A stretch of DNA of 64,000 nucleotides from Xanthomonas arboricola pv. guizotiae (lineage in GTDB: Bacteria > Pseudomonadota > Gammaproteobacteria > Xanthomonadales > Xanthomonadaceae), in contig NZ_MDSK01000005.1 in assembly GCF_002940205.1 (NCBI RefSeq), positions 65,629 to 129,628 on the forward strand, written 5' to 3'. Below the pieces are notes generated by a model. That model saw only the letters and a program-made list of their open reading frames with translations. It searched no databases and was not told where the DNA came from. The number at the start of each line of letters is the position of its first letter. Position 1 is the first letter of the stretch. Below, piece after piece: positions 14,663 to 24,176 of the stretch. A program made the position numbers and the translations under genes.

Positions 14663-15184
14663 TGGATGCGTCGCTGATGTCCCAGCTCAACGAGCTGCAG
14701 GACGAGAACGGCACCTAAGAAAGATGTACGCCGACGCCCAGCTCAGTGCCGACCTGCTGAAGGAGACGATGGCAAAAAAATGGTGAGGCCATCTCAACGT
14801 CGGGAGATGGCCCGAACTGCGGTCGAAGTCGGACGCACGAACATCCGGCACGCCTGCCAGAGCTTCGAGGTGAGTGAGACCTGCTATCGGTACCAGGCCG
14901 AGGCGTGGGACGAAAACGCACGGATCGCGGACTGGCTGGTGCGATTGACGACGACGTATCGCGACTGGGGCTTCGGCCTTTGCTTCCTGTACCTGCGCAA
15001 CGAGCACATCCAGCCGGGCAAGCCACAACAGAACGCCTACGTCGAACGCTACAACCGCACGGTCCGCTACGCTTGGCTGGCCCGCACCCTGTTCGACACC
15101 ATCGAGCGGGTGCAGGACAAGGCCACACGCCGGCTATGGACTTACAACCATGAGCGCCCGAACATGGCGCTAGGGATGGCCTGA
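14663..15184 (+). pseudogene. IS3-family transposase remnant with internal deletion
   Basis: The end of OrfA (MDASLMSQLNELQDEN, then after a frameshift KMYADAQLSADLLKETMAKKW) is followed by the A7 run at 14774-14780 where IS3 elements normally shift frame to OrfB. The OrfB reading carries the beginning (RREMARTAVEV through LVRLTTTYRDWGFG) fused directly to the very end (QQNAYVERYNRTVRYAWLA). The central part with the first two catalytic Asp residues is missing. The element cannot transpose by itself. It lies 10 bases after abiEii. Confidence 0.85.
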
Positions 15185-15299
15185 TCAACGCGTCGGGAAA
15201 ATGAAGTAAGCCACATCGGCCGCGCTCAAGGCACTCAGATCCTCGATTTTTTGCCGTTTTGGGCGCATTTGCGGGGTATTACCCAGATTACAGGCGCAC

Positions 15300-16277
15300 C
15301 TACCCCGCGGCGGGCATTAACTCTTTGCGCTTCAGCCACAGGTTCGACAGCGCAAACAGCGTCAGCACCTGCGAGGTGTTCTTGGCCAGGCCGCGATAGC
15401 GCACCTTGACGTAGCAAAACTGGCGCTTGATCACACGAAACGGGTGTTCCACCTTCGCGCGCAGGCTGGCCTTGGTGTGCTCCCACCGCTTGACCAACTT
15501 CAATTCGCGTTTGCTCTTGATCTGCTTCAGCTTCGAGGGCTTCTCGGCGATCAGGTAGCGCAACTTGCGCTTGCGCTTCATCTCTCCGCGCTTGTCCAGC
15601 CCGGTGTAGCCGCTGTCGCCGCTCACCGTGTCTTCCTTGCCGTGCAGCAGCTTATGTGCCTGCGTGATGTCCGCTGCGTTGGCCGCCGTGCATTCCACAT
15701 GGTGGACAAGGCCCGACTCATCGTCCACCCCAATGTGCGCTTTCATCCCGAAGAAGTACTGGTTGCCCTTCTTAGTCTGGTGCATCTCCGGATCGCGCTC
15801 GCCATCCTTGTTCTTGGTCGAACTGGGCGCAGCGATGATCGTGGCGTCCACGATCGTCCCGCCTCGCAGACTCTGCCCTTTACGCGACAGGTGCGCGTTG
15901 ACCCGGTTGAACAGCTTGCGCGCCAAATCATGCCGCTCCAGCAAATGCCGGAAGTTGAGAATCGTCGTTTCATCCGGCACCTCGTCCAGCCCGCCGATCT
16001 TCGCAAAACGGCGCATCGACACCGTGTCGTACAAGGCTTCTTCCGCCGAAGGATCGCTCAATGCATACCACTGCTGCAAAAAATGGATGCGCAGCATTGT
16101 CTCCAGCCGATACGGCTGTCGCCCCTGCTGCCCCGACTTTGGATAGTGCGGCTCGATCAGCCCCAGCAGGTCCTTCCACGGCACGACCTGATCCATCTCG
16201 GCCAAGAACACCTCACGCCGCGTCCGCTTGCGCTTGCCGTTGTACTCAGCGTCGCCGAAGGAAAGTTGCATCGTCAT
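15300..16277 (-). mobile_element. IS5-family transposase, apparently intact
   Basis: A 325-residue DDE transposase similar in length and sequence to E. coli IS5 transposase (for example RQPYRLETMLRIHFLQQWYA and RDPEMHQTKKGNQYFFGMKA). Catalytic residues can be placed at Asp in GGTIVDATIIAAP, Asp in VSGDSGYTG and Glu in KVEHPFRVIKRQF. The start is the ATG at 16277, with a second ATG two codons later. A likely right end lies near 16320-16336 (GTTCAGACCTTCC), but I cannot find a matching inverted end on the left, so the element may be truncated there. It sits just downstream of jetD, without breaking it. Confidence 0.88.
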
Positions 16278-16445
16278 CGTCCCGTTGCCTCTGTGCGATT
16301 GTCGCAGGATCATGGGGAATTGTTCAGACCTTCCCTAGGCGGCATCACGCCAGCGATGAAACTGGCGATGGCTGCATAACTCCACTTCTGAAGTCCGCTA
16401 AAAAGGGGGATTACCACCGTAGCTGGAGGCTATGTGTTTTTCCGT

Positions 16446-17480
16446 TCAGCCGTCCAAACCGCGGGTTGGTGTGGCCATGATGTCCATGGCGCCAGAATGG
16501 AGCTGCTCGGTGCCTAGAGCTTCCTGAGGCAGCCACATGCCCGAAGACCAAACTGCTTCGAGCTTTGCAGCCAGCTCTGAGCCGAGCCAAGCAACTGCCA
16601 GCCCTACAGCATAGGTTGCACACTCTGGCTTTTCACGCCGAATCCCGTTTGCAATCAACCAGCGGTACAACGGGAGCGCTGCGGAAACAGTCGGATAGCC
16701 CGGTTCAATGCAGCGGTTGAAGTCCACGGGAATTGACAAGCCTTTCGGGTCCAGGTCCCCGAAGTATTCCGCTGAAGAAGCTCCTGTTTCCAGCATCGCC
16801 TGCTGCAACGCTCGCCCAGTGAGTCTGAAGTTTTCGCCTCCACCGTAGACGACTGCGGTGTATCGTCGCGTGTCCTCGTTCCATTCTGCAAAGCTCCAGT
16901 ATGTGTTGTGATTCTCGACAACGAGTATGGATTTGCCAGGCGTATCAACCTTGCGATACGGCAGCGGTTGGGGTACCCGGAAGCAACCGATGACGGAGAG
17001 TGGGAGTCGTCCGCCAAAGAGAAAGTCCCTGGTGCACATGTTGTCGAGTCGCTTCTCGTCGCCGAAGATTTCCAGGGAACGCTCCTTGATGGGAACTGGA
17101 GAAAAAGTCCCCCGGCGTCGAAGCAGGAAGTCGTTGATGGGCTGCAACGCTGACAACTGCGATGGCCTCAATTCCGGCCAGAATCCCAGCTCCGGTGCCC
17201 AGGTCACGGTGGCGTGGGTCACGGCCACCTTGGAGCGAGGCGTGCGCTTCAAGGTGATCCAGAGCGGAAGAGGCGGCGAACCGGCCTGTTCCCAACTTCC
17301 GGAAGCCGGAAGCGAGATGGCGCCGTCAGCTTCTAGCTTCTTCAGCGCTTCCAGCAGCATCGAACTGCGTTCCGGGCTGTTCTGGACATCCGGGTACAAC
17401 GAGAAGTAGTGTCGGCGCAGCTCGTCCAGCGGCACGCGCTTGCGCGGCGACGACAGCAGGGCTTCAAGGAATGTACTCAA
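16446..17480 (-). CDS. jetD: Wadjet nuclease subunit JetD (TOPRIM)
   Basis: A 344-residue JetD protein, the DNA-cleaving subunit of the Wadjet SMC system that closes and cuts circular DNA. The TOPRIM core is visible: catalytic Glu in ILVVENHNTYWSF near residue 187 and the Asp pair in YFGDLDPKGLSIP near 238. The N-terminal domain (STFLEALLSSPRKRVPL onward) matches the DUF3322-type arm. The start is taken as TTG at 17480 because TTGA overlaps the jetC stop and GAGGAG lies about 8 bases upstream; the frame is open upstream but inside jetC. The catalytic residues are intact. Confidence 0.9.
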   Translation of the reverse strand: MSTFLEALLSSPRKRVPLDELRRHYFSLYPDVQNSPERSSMLLEALKKLEADGAISLPASGSWEQAGSPPLPLWITLKRTPRSKVAVTHATVTWAPELGFWPELRPSQLSALQPINDFLLRRRGTFSPVPIKERSLEIFGDEKRLDNMCTRDFLFGGRLPLSVIGCFRVPQPLPYRKVDTPGKSILVVENHNTYWSFAEWNEDTRRYTAVVYGGGENFRLTGRALQQAMLETGASSAEYFGDLDPKGLSIPVDFNRCIEPGYPTVSAALPLYRWLIANGIRREKPECATYAVGLAVAWLGSELAAKLEAVWSSGMWLPQEALGTEQLHSGAMDIMATPTRGLDG

Positions 17481-20400
17481 GCTGTTAACTCCTCTGGCCC
17501 GTCGTTGAGTTTCAGGTTCGCGAACTCGAGGTGCCAGCGTCTGGTTTTGCTGTTCTGTCCGGCTCGGCGCAAGCGGATGAACCGCTGGAACTCGCCGAGA
17601 GCGTTGAAATCCTGAAGCGCCGTGGCGAATATCAACTGGACGTTCATGGTTTCGGCCAGCAGCCTTTGGGCGCGCCACATGGCGGGGCTAGTGGCCTTTG
17701 CGAAGGGATTGTCGAGGATGAGTGGTCCGCCGGCGATGCGATGCACTTGCGCGTGGTTCTCAGCTCGCAGCTGGTTGATGACCAGGTACAGGAACATCGC
17801 CATGACGACGCCTTCGCCACCGGAGTTCGATACCCGCTCGACTGGTACGTACTGCTCTGTCTCCTCGATGGACATCTTCAGGACTTGCAGTCCCAGCGGA
17901 CGCCCATAAACGCGCATCACGGCATCGGCGATGAGATCCGTGCCGCGCGGCGGGAACACGTTCGTATCGGCCAATGTATCGAGGTAGGCGCTGAGGGTCT
18001 GGCGTCGTGTCTCGACCGGGATCGTGCTGAAATTTGCCCGCATCTTCAGGACTTGCTTGCCACCGACGTATGGGGCGCCCATTGGCACGGACTTGTCCTT
18101 GCTCATCGCGCGATTGAGCGTCGTGATGGCCGAGCGGACGACGGCAAGCACCTCCTCGACGCAGGCGTCGAAATCGGCTTGCATCGATTGCAGCGTCGCC
18201 TCGGTCGTCGCAATGCGGTCGTCCAGGTGTTCCAGGAGGCGCCTGGCGTCCGTGCACGCGGCGCCGAACGCGTTGGCGACCATGTGCTGCGCAACATCGG
18301 GGTCGACCTCGCGGAACGATGGCTGCGACGCAGCTGCCTTGACGAGGTCGAAGGCGGTTTGAGCCTTCTCCTGCAACTTGCTGACGCCTTGATTCTTGCC
18401 TGTGTAGTCCCTCAGCAGCGCGCTGACCTGATTGCTGGCATCGGTCTCGAGAACCAAACTGTCTGGGTCTGGCACTTCCAAGGTCACTCCTACCTGGGCA
18501 CCGATTTCCGCTGCGATGAGCATGGGGTCGGGCTTGTCTGCAAGGCCCATGCTGCTGCGCAGCAGCGCCTCGATCTTTTCGTCGGCCTGCGCTGCCTGGC
18601 GCTTTCGATCTGCCCGGTCTGCGGCCTGGTTCGCGGCTTCGTTGGCCACGCGCATCCGCTCCAGCGCCGAGACCACGCGGCCCTCGGCGTCCACCATGAG
18701 AGCAGCCAGGGCATCCAGGTCCAAAGCTTCGTGAGCGGGCTCTGCGGGTCCGAGGTTGGACTTGTTCGAGTCGAACCATTTCTTTGAATCGCCATTCACG
18801 ACTTGCAGATTCGAGGCGGCATTCACTTGCTCTGGCTTGGCCGCCTCCAGCGCTGCCTTGAAGCCAGCCAGTTCTTCTTCGTGATTAAGGTTCAGGAATG
18901 GAGCAATATCCGACATCTGCACGCCCTTGAACTCGCGGGTGAACTCTCTGGCCTTGTCCTCGCGGCGCTTTCGTGCATCGTCCAGCTTGTGCGCCAGGAG
19001 TCCGAGTCGCTCCTGCTCCTGCGCGTGGTAGGCGGCTTCGGCGTCGCGATAGATGCGGCGCAATGTCTCCACTGGCCGCGGGTTCTGCAGCAACTGCTCG
19101 TGGGCCGGATAGTCCTTGTCATAGTGGGCAATGCCCGCCCGCTCTTCGCCGGCGAGCCCGAGTTCATGGCCTGTGCTCACGCGCAAGCCGTGGTCGCTGT
19201 CGTGTTCCTTCTGTAGTTGTTCAAGGCCCACATCGGCTGCAGACTTGTTTTCCTGTGCAGTAATGATGCTTTGCACGATCTCCGCAAGTCTGCGGACGCG
19301 TTCCTCGTGGCCGGCTTCGTGTTCGCTCTGGAAACTGCGGACTGCTGACGAAGACAGGACTGCGGCCTGGCGTCGCAGATCAGCCGCCTGCGCTTGCAGC
19401 TCCAGTCCTTGAGCCTTCTCATCCAGTTCAAGCGCCTGTGATTCGAGGGACTCCGCGCGCGCTGTCGCCACGGCAGCGTCTTCTTCGAAGGCCAGCTTGT
19501 CGGCTCGTGCATTGCCAAGTTTTCCGTCGCCGAATTCCTTCGCATACGTGTCGAGTTCGTGGATCGCCTTCAGCGTCCGGTCCTGGCGCTCCCGATAGGC
19601 TGACTGGCGCTCATTTTCCTCGACGACGCGAAGTTCGAGGTTGGAGGCCAGCTTGGCCGCAGCCTCGACGTTGAAGGCCGAATCGTCCTCGGCCGCGACG
19701 ATCACGCGCTCGGCCAGTTGTGTCGCAGGCTCAAGGGTTGCCGCGGATACCACCACGGGCCGTGCAGGTCGGCGCGTCTCCCAGGCGAGTGCTCTGGCTT
19801 TGTCAAGTTCCGTGGATGCTACGGAGACGCCGAGGAAGCGGGCGGGATCGCTGGCGACGAGCGTTCGCGCTTTGGAGGCATCGGGCAGAGCGCGGGAGAT
19901 GTACGCATTGTAGGCTTGGGCCGAGCGCACACCTGCCTGTAGAAGCGTCTGGACGACGAGTGCGACATCGGCGCTGTAGCCGGCAACGCCGGTTTCATCG
20001 ATGGCCTGTCTGGTGGCATGCAACTCCGCCAGGCGCACGTCTCCCAGAGACACTTGTCTTGCCGACTCGGAGACGACCTCGCGCAGGCGTGCGGGCAAGG
20101 CCGCGGACAGCGGGTCGACGCGGTCGGATTCAATGGCGTTCAGCAGAGCGGGCAACTGCGCCAGACGCTCAAGCTCGGCTTCCCCTCGGGCGATGAATTC
20201 GCCGGCTGACTGGGCCTTGCCGGCCAACTCGGCGACACGGACGCTTTCCGTTGCGGCGGTCTGCCGACGCTCCCGCGCTTGCTTGGCGCAGTGTTGTTGA
20301 GACGCTCGATGCAGGTCGCGCTCGGCGGTCGCGGTTGCAGCCTCGGTATCGAGGCGTTCGAGCGCTTCGGCGGTGGTTTCCTCTGGCGCCCGAAACGTTT

Positions 20401-21883
20401 TGTCTGCTTGCAATGCGTCACGCCGCCGGGCATACGCCTCCTCGGCCGCTTGAAGCTTCGAGCGTTCTCCCACCAGTCGGAGCTCGTCGGCTTCGGCTTG
20501 ATCTCGTTTCTTGCGAAGGGTGGTCCGTGCCTCCTCACGCGCGGCAGCCCGCTGATCGAGCGTTTGGAGTGCCGCCTTCAGTCGCTGTTCTTCGTTGAAT
20601 AGCGCTCGGCGCAGGAGTGCCCCTTGAATCTCGGCGTGGTCCTTTGTCGGCTTGAGATTTGCGCGTTCGGCTTCGGCTAGTGCGTCAAGCTCTTTGATTT
20701 CTTCGTCGACACCGATGATTTCTTTCTGCAGTCGTGCCGCTCGAATGAGCTGCTCGTCCCGCTCCAGGTCTCTTACCCGGGCATCGGCGGCCTCCTTGCG
20801 CGCTTTGGCTTGCGCACTGCGTTTCTGATGCCAGGCCCAGGTGACCGTCGCTTGCTCCTTAGTGTGGAGCGTCGAATCCGCAAGCGCGGCCGAAGCCAGT
20901 TGTCGCTGGAGCCGCTCGAATTCCGCTTCCTGAGCGTGGTCGAAGCGCAAGGAGATGGCGCGGGCCTGCAGAGCCTGGACCATCTGAGCGCCACGGACCA
21001 GCATCGAGCGCTGCGCAGCCAGTGTCTCGAGATACAGCTGGGCAGCGTCGGCGAACGCGTTCAGTGCCGCCCGGAATCTGGTCAGTTCATCGCGGCGCTT
21101 CTGGAACTGCGGCTTGCGGCGATGCTTTTCGCACACCGCGACCACCAGCTTGCGTGCTTCGTCGGCTTTCGTCGTGTCGCTGGTCAGGTGCAGGAACTTG
21201 CGCAGGAACTCGCCTTCCGTCTTGAAATCGAGGAAACCTGTGTCGAATCCGCCTTCCTGGGCCGAGAAGTTGACCTGCATGCGCAGCATATCCAGGTCGA
21301 TGAGACGCTCGTCTCTCAAGTGCCGTTGCCACTCGGCCTGGCGGTTGTGGCTGATGAAAACGTCGCCCGGGTATTTTTTCTGCCGTGCGTACAGCCAACG
21401 CGAAAACTCCTGCATGGAGGTCGGCGTGGGCTGCGCCAGACCGGGGGCGGGGATATCCGTCAGGCCGAGGTCGGTGTGCTCCTCGAATGAGAAGAACATG
21501 CGGTCGACTTCAGGTGGCTCCGTGTGCGACCTCACTGCGACCGCCTGACCGGTCACCAGGCGGTAGGGTTCTGCTCCCGCCGTTCTGGACGGCATGAGCC
21601 ATTCAACGATGATGAATCCAGGCGTGCCATCATGAGTGAAGTACTGAGAGAAGGTGTTGTGCTTGCTCTGGATGTGCTTGAGAAACTTCTCTTGAGCGGT
21701 CTCGAAGCACGAGAACACGAGGCCGATGAGTGTGGTCTTGCCGCCGCCGTTTTCCAGATTGATGAGCGTGTCGGTCGGGTAGCCGCTGTCCGGGTCGGTC
21801 AGATCGAAGGTCATCCCTTCATACCATGCGGTGCGAAAGCCGCAGTTGCCCAGGTGGAGGCGGGAAATCTTCTGCATGATCAC
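17477..21883 (-). CDS. jetC: Wadjet SMC-like ATPase JetC
   Basis: A 1468-residue SMC/MukB-type motor. The Walker A NLENGGGKTTL is near residues 44-54; a very long coiled coil (alanine, glutamate, arginine and lysine rich, about residues 280-1250) with a central hinge follows; the signature SNSGGEGVVMAMF near 1350 and Walker B GGPLILDNPFAKA near 1386 close the ATPase head. JetC extrudes DNA loops together with JetA and JetB and presents the DNA to JetD. It is longer than the roughly 1100-residue JetC of the best studied type I systems. GTG at 21883 overlaps the jetB stop (GTGA); ATG at 21877 is an alternative start. Confidence 0.93.
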   Translation of the reverse strand: MIMQKISRLHLGNCGFRTAWYEGMTFDLTDPDSGYPTDTLINLENGGGKTTLIGLVFSCFETAQEKFLKHIQSKHNTFSQYFTHDGTPGFIIVEWLMPSRTAGAEPYRLVTGQAVAVRSHTEPPEVDRMFFSFEEHTDLGLTDIPAPGLAQPTPTSMQEFSRWLYARQKKYPGDVFISHNRQAEWQRHLRDERLIDLDMLRMQVNFSAQEGGFDTGFLDFKTEGEFLRKFLHLTSDTTKADEARKLVVAVCEKHRRKPQFQKRRDELTRFRAALNAFADAAQLYLETLAAQRSMLVRGAQMVQALQARAISLRFDHAQEAEFERLQRQLASAALADSTLHTKEQATVTWAWHQKRSAQAKARKEAADARVRDLERDEQLIRAARLQKEIIGVDEEIKELDALAEAERANLKPTKDHAEIQGALLRRALFNEEQRLKAALQTLDQRAAAREEARTTLRKKRDQAEADELRLVGERSKLQAAEEAYARRRDALQADKTFRAPEETTAEALERLDTEAATATAERDLHRASQQHCAKQARERRQTAATESVRVAELAGKAQSAGEFIARGEAELERLAQLPALLNAIESDRVDPLSAALPARLREVVSESARQVSLGDVRLAELHATRQAIDETGVAGYSADVALVVQTLLQAGVRSAQAYNAYISRALPDASKARTLVASDPARFLGVSVASTELDKARALAWETRRPARPVVVSAATLEPATQLAERVIVAAEDDSAFNVEAAAKLASNLELRVVEENERQSAYRERQDRTLKAIHELDTYAKEFGDGKLGNARADKLAFEEDAAVATARAESLESQALELDEKAQGLELQAQAADLRRQAAVLSSSAVRSFQSEHEAGHEERVRRLAEIVQSIITAQENKSAADVGLEQLQKEHDSDHGLRVSTGHELGLAGEERAGIAHYDKDYPAHEQLLQNPRPVETLRRIYRDAEAAYHAQEQERLGLLAHKLDDARKRREDKAREFTREFKGVQMSDIAPFLNLNHEEELAGFKAALEAAKPEQVNAASNLQVVNGDSKKWFDSNKSNLGPAEPAHEALDLDALAALMVDAEGRVVSALERMRVANEAANQAADRADRKRQAAQADEKIEALLRSSMGLADKPDPMLIAAEIGAQVGVTLEVPDPDSLVLETDASNQVSALLRDYTGKNQGVSKLQEKAQTAFDLVKAAASQPSFREVDPDVAQHMVANAFGAACTDARRLLEHLDDRIATTEATLQSMQADFDACVEEVLAVVRSAITTLNRAMSKDKSVPMGAPYVGGKQVLKMRANFSTIPVETRRQTLSAYLDTLADTNVFPPRGTDLIADAVMRVYGRPLGLQVLKMSIEETEQYVPVERVSNSGGEGVVMAMFLYLVINQLRAENHAQVHRIAGGPLILDNPFAKATSPAMWRAQRLLAETMNVQLIFATALQDFNALGEFQRFIRLRRAGQNSKTRRWHLEFANLKLNDGPEELTA

Positions 21884-22611
21884 ACCGCCTTGCGCTCGGT
21901 CGTAGCCAGTTGCGCCATCTCGTAGAGTCGCCGCAACGCCAGCTCTCGCAGTTGCACCCGCAGCCGGAAGGTGGGCGTATAGGTCGCCGCCGCTTCGTCC
22001 TCCGCGTCGCGGTCGAGCCGGACAAGGCCGTTCTGCGCCATATGGTTCAGCGCAATCTTGACGACGCCGACGACCGAGGCGTGCGACGCCCGCTGACCGG
22101 ACGGGATGGCGACGGGCAGTGCTGAAATCGTCTCCCAGCCGGGCGCGAGTTCAAATGGCACGTCCGGCGGGAGGTCGGAGGTCTCCTTCAGGCGTCGCGC
22201 CAGGGCATGAAGCGTGTCGCGGCAGGTGGCCACCGACGCCGGGGGCGGGGAGTAGTTGTCGTCGTCCAGTCCATCGGTCGTCGGGAAGAAGACCGCGGCG
22301 ATGGCGATGTGGGCCAGCACGAGGGCCGCCTTCTGATCCGGCGTCATGCCGCTGCGGATATCCGTGATACGCACCGCGAAGCGGCTGTCCTTGGAGGCTG
22401 GAACCACGATGAGACCGCGCTGCTCGCTCAAGTCGAGAATTTGCAGTTCCATCCCGGCCGCGACATCTTCGACGTACTGTCTGAACGTCGGGTCCGCTCT
22501 GCACAGGGCCAGCAGTTCGCGGTATTCCGCGTCGTTGATGGGTGACAGCGTCGTGTGTAGCGCCTTGTACGTCAGTCGCGCGGCGTTGCGCACGGTAGGT
22601 TCTGCATTCAT
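21880..22611 (-). CDS. jetB: Wadjet kite subunit JetB
   Basis: A 243-residue protein in the position and size range of JetB, the MukE/MksE-like kite dimer that bridges the kleisin and the motor (DUF4194 group). It is predicted to be mostly helical with a winged-helix-like C-terminal part (VVGVVKIALNHMAQNGLVRL). The ATG at 22611 overlaps the jetA stop as ATGA. The reading frame continues upstream to 23004, but that part overlaps jetA and is low-complexity arginine-rich shadow sequence. Assignment rests mainly on position between jetA and jetC. Confidence 0.85.
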   Translation of the reverse strand: MNAEPTVRNAARLTYKALHTTLSPINDAEYRELLALCRADPTFRQYVEDVAAGMELQILDLSEQRGLIVVPASKDSRFAVRITDIRSGMTPDQKAALVLAHIAIAAVFFPTTDGLDDDNYSPPPASVATCRDTLHALARRLKETSDLPPDVPFELAPGWETISALPVAIPSGQRASHASVVGVVKIALNHMAQNGLVRLDRDAEDEAAATYTPTFRLRVQLRELALRRLYEMAQLATTERKAV

Positions 22612-24152
22612 GCTGAATCTTCCTGAGGAACAAATGCGAGGGCGCTGCCCTGAGCGATGTCGAGGTGGAACGTCTCTCCCGTGAGTTCGACGCTCACGTT
22701 CTTGAACTGGTTCTCGGACCGTGCGAACGAGCGGAAAAGGATCAGCACGAGGCACCGCCGCATCGTTCTGTCCAGGCCTTCGTCTTCGGCGGCATCCAGC
22801 AACTGGTCGATGCGCAGCCGCTGGCCGGTGGCGAACTTCCCAGTCAGCCAGTCGTTGGCGCGCTGCACGAGGTCCTTTGGAAACTGGTCGGGCGGAGGCT
22901 CGAATTTCTCGATCGAGCCTGGGTCGGTCTCGATCTCCGTGTCCTCCCCGCGTTGCTCTAGCAGCAGGGTGAACACCGAGTTCATGTCGTACACCTTCGG
23001 CCACACGGGTGGGTACAGCGCACTGATGAAGACGTCCGCTTCTGCCGAGAGTACTCGGGTGGGAAGGTTGACGAGTTGCGGAAGCAGTTGCGGCTCAAGG
23101 TCCGGGAGACCGGTGGGCCTGCGTGCGCGAAAGACTGCGCGCTGTGCTTCGATGAAACGCTCGGGCGCCACGTTGATGTCGGTGACGAGCTGCAGCCGAA
23201 TGAGGCTGGCGCTACGGATGGTTTCCTTCAGCTGCACCAGGCTCGTGCGCGTTTTCGGCTCGTCGGCACCGAGCAGGGCTTCACCAACGGCTTCTTCCAT
23301 CCGCGCGTCTTCCGCTTGGCGCTGGCGCACGTGTGCTCGTGCCTCGTCCAGCCGGCTTGCCATGTCGCGGCTCCAGTTGACGCTGCCGGGCGCCCGGTAA
23401 GCTTGATAGAGCTGGTCACGGATCAGCTGGCGGTATTCGATGGAGTACTTCCGGGCTCGCCGTGCGATCTCGACGGCGGCCTCGAACCGGCCGCGGCGCA
23501 CCAGCAGGTCGAGCATCTTCTCCATCAGCTCCTGCGAATCCTCCGGCGCGAGGTCGAGCATTCCCAGGTAGACGAGGTAGCCCTCGGCGGTGGGACGGTA
23601 GCGGTAGACGTCATCGGCGTCTGGTTCGAAGCGGACCAGTCGATATCGGATCGATCTGGCGGTGCCGGCAGATGCGTCGAAGAACTCCGCGCTGAACTCC
23701 CTGTGGTTGTTGGCTTTGTTGTCGAGCGCGTCAAGGACGACATCCGCGATGCGGCGTGCCTGAGGTGATGTGAGGCCAGGCTTCATGCGGCTGGCGATGT
23801 ATCCCAGGTGAGCCACGACCTCGACCGATGTACTTCCGCTGGAAATGGTCGTCGCTTCCATCATCAGGTCGAGGGCGGACAACGCGAGGTAGTGGGTGTC
23901 GATACCGTGGAACAGTGTCCTGTCCGCATTGCCTTCATCACCAAGCATCGTCTTGTAGCGCTCGAGCTGGAAGATGGGGCGCAGGAGTAGCAGGTTGCGC
24001 TGCTGACGCGACAGGTCAAGCAGGTCTGGGGCGCCGCCATCCAATCGCAGGCCATCCTCGGGGGACGCCCGCGGTCCAGGCTCCGCCGGAACTATCCTGC
24101 GCGACGCAAGGCCCCGTTCCGAGTCCAATGGTGGTTCCTCCTGGTACGGCAT
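22608..24152 (-). CDS. jetA: Wadjet kleisin subunit JetA
   Basis: A 514-residue protein of the JetA (DUF5716, MukF/MksF-like kleisin) type. After a disordered first 45 residues there is a helical N-terminal domain (LLLRPIFQLERYKTML ...), a winged-helix part around YRPTAEGYLVYLGMLD, a long helical middle and a C-terminal domain with RCLVLILFRSFARSE. The kleisin links the two JetC heads. The ATG is preceded by AGGAAGGG and lies 24 bases after the helicase stop, so these genes are almost certainly on one transcript. It is the first of the four jet genes. Confidence 0.88.
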   Translation of the reverse strand: MPYQEEPPLDSERGLASRRIVPAEPGPRASPEDGLRLDGGAPDLLDLSRQQRNLLLLRPIFQLERYKTMLGDEGNADRTLFHGIDTHYLALSALDLMMEATTISSGSTSVEVVAHLGYIASRMKPGLTSPQARRIADVVLDALDNKANNHREFSAEFFDASAGTARSIRYRLVRFEPDADDVYRYRPTAEGYLVYLGMLDLAPEDSQELMEKMLDLLVRRGRFEAAVEIARRARKYSIEYRQLIRDQLYQAYRAPGSVNWSRDMASRLDEARAHVRQRQAEDARMEEAVGEALLGADEPKTRTSLVQLKETIRSASLIRLQLVTDINVAPERFIEAQRAVFRARRPTGLPDLEPQLLPQLVNLPTRVLSAEADVFISALYPPVWPKVYDMNSVFTLLLEQRGEDTEIETDPGSIEKFEPPPDQFPKDLVQRANDWLTGKFATGQRLRIDQLLDAAEDEGLDRTMRRCLVLILFRSFARSENQFKNVSVELTGETFHLDIAQGSALAFVPQEDSA

Positions 24153-24176
24153 GGTTCCCTTCCTGCGAACGTCTGC

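Noticed and set aside
17760..18787. Long frames overlapping jetC on both strands, up to about 420 residues
   Set aside because: They are shadows of GC-rich third positions of jetC, with arginine/alanine-rich composition and no domains.
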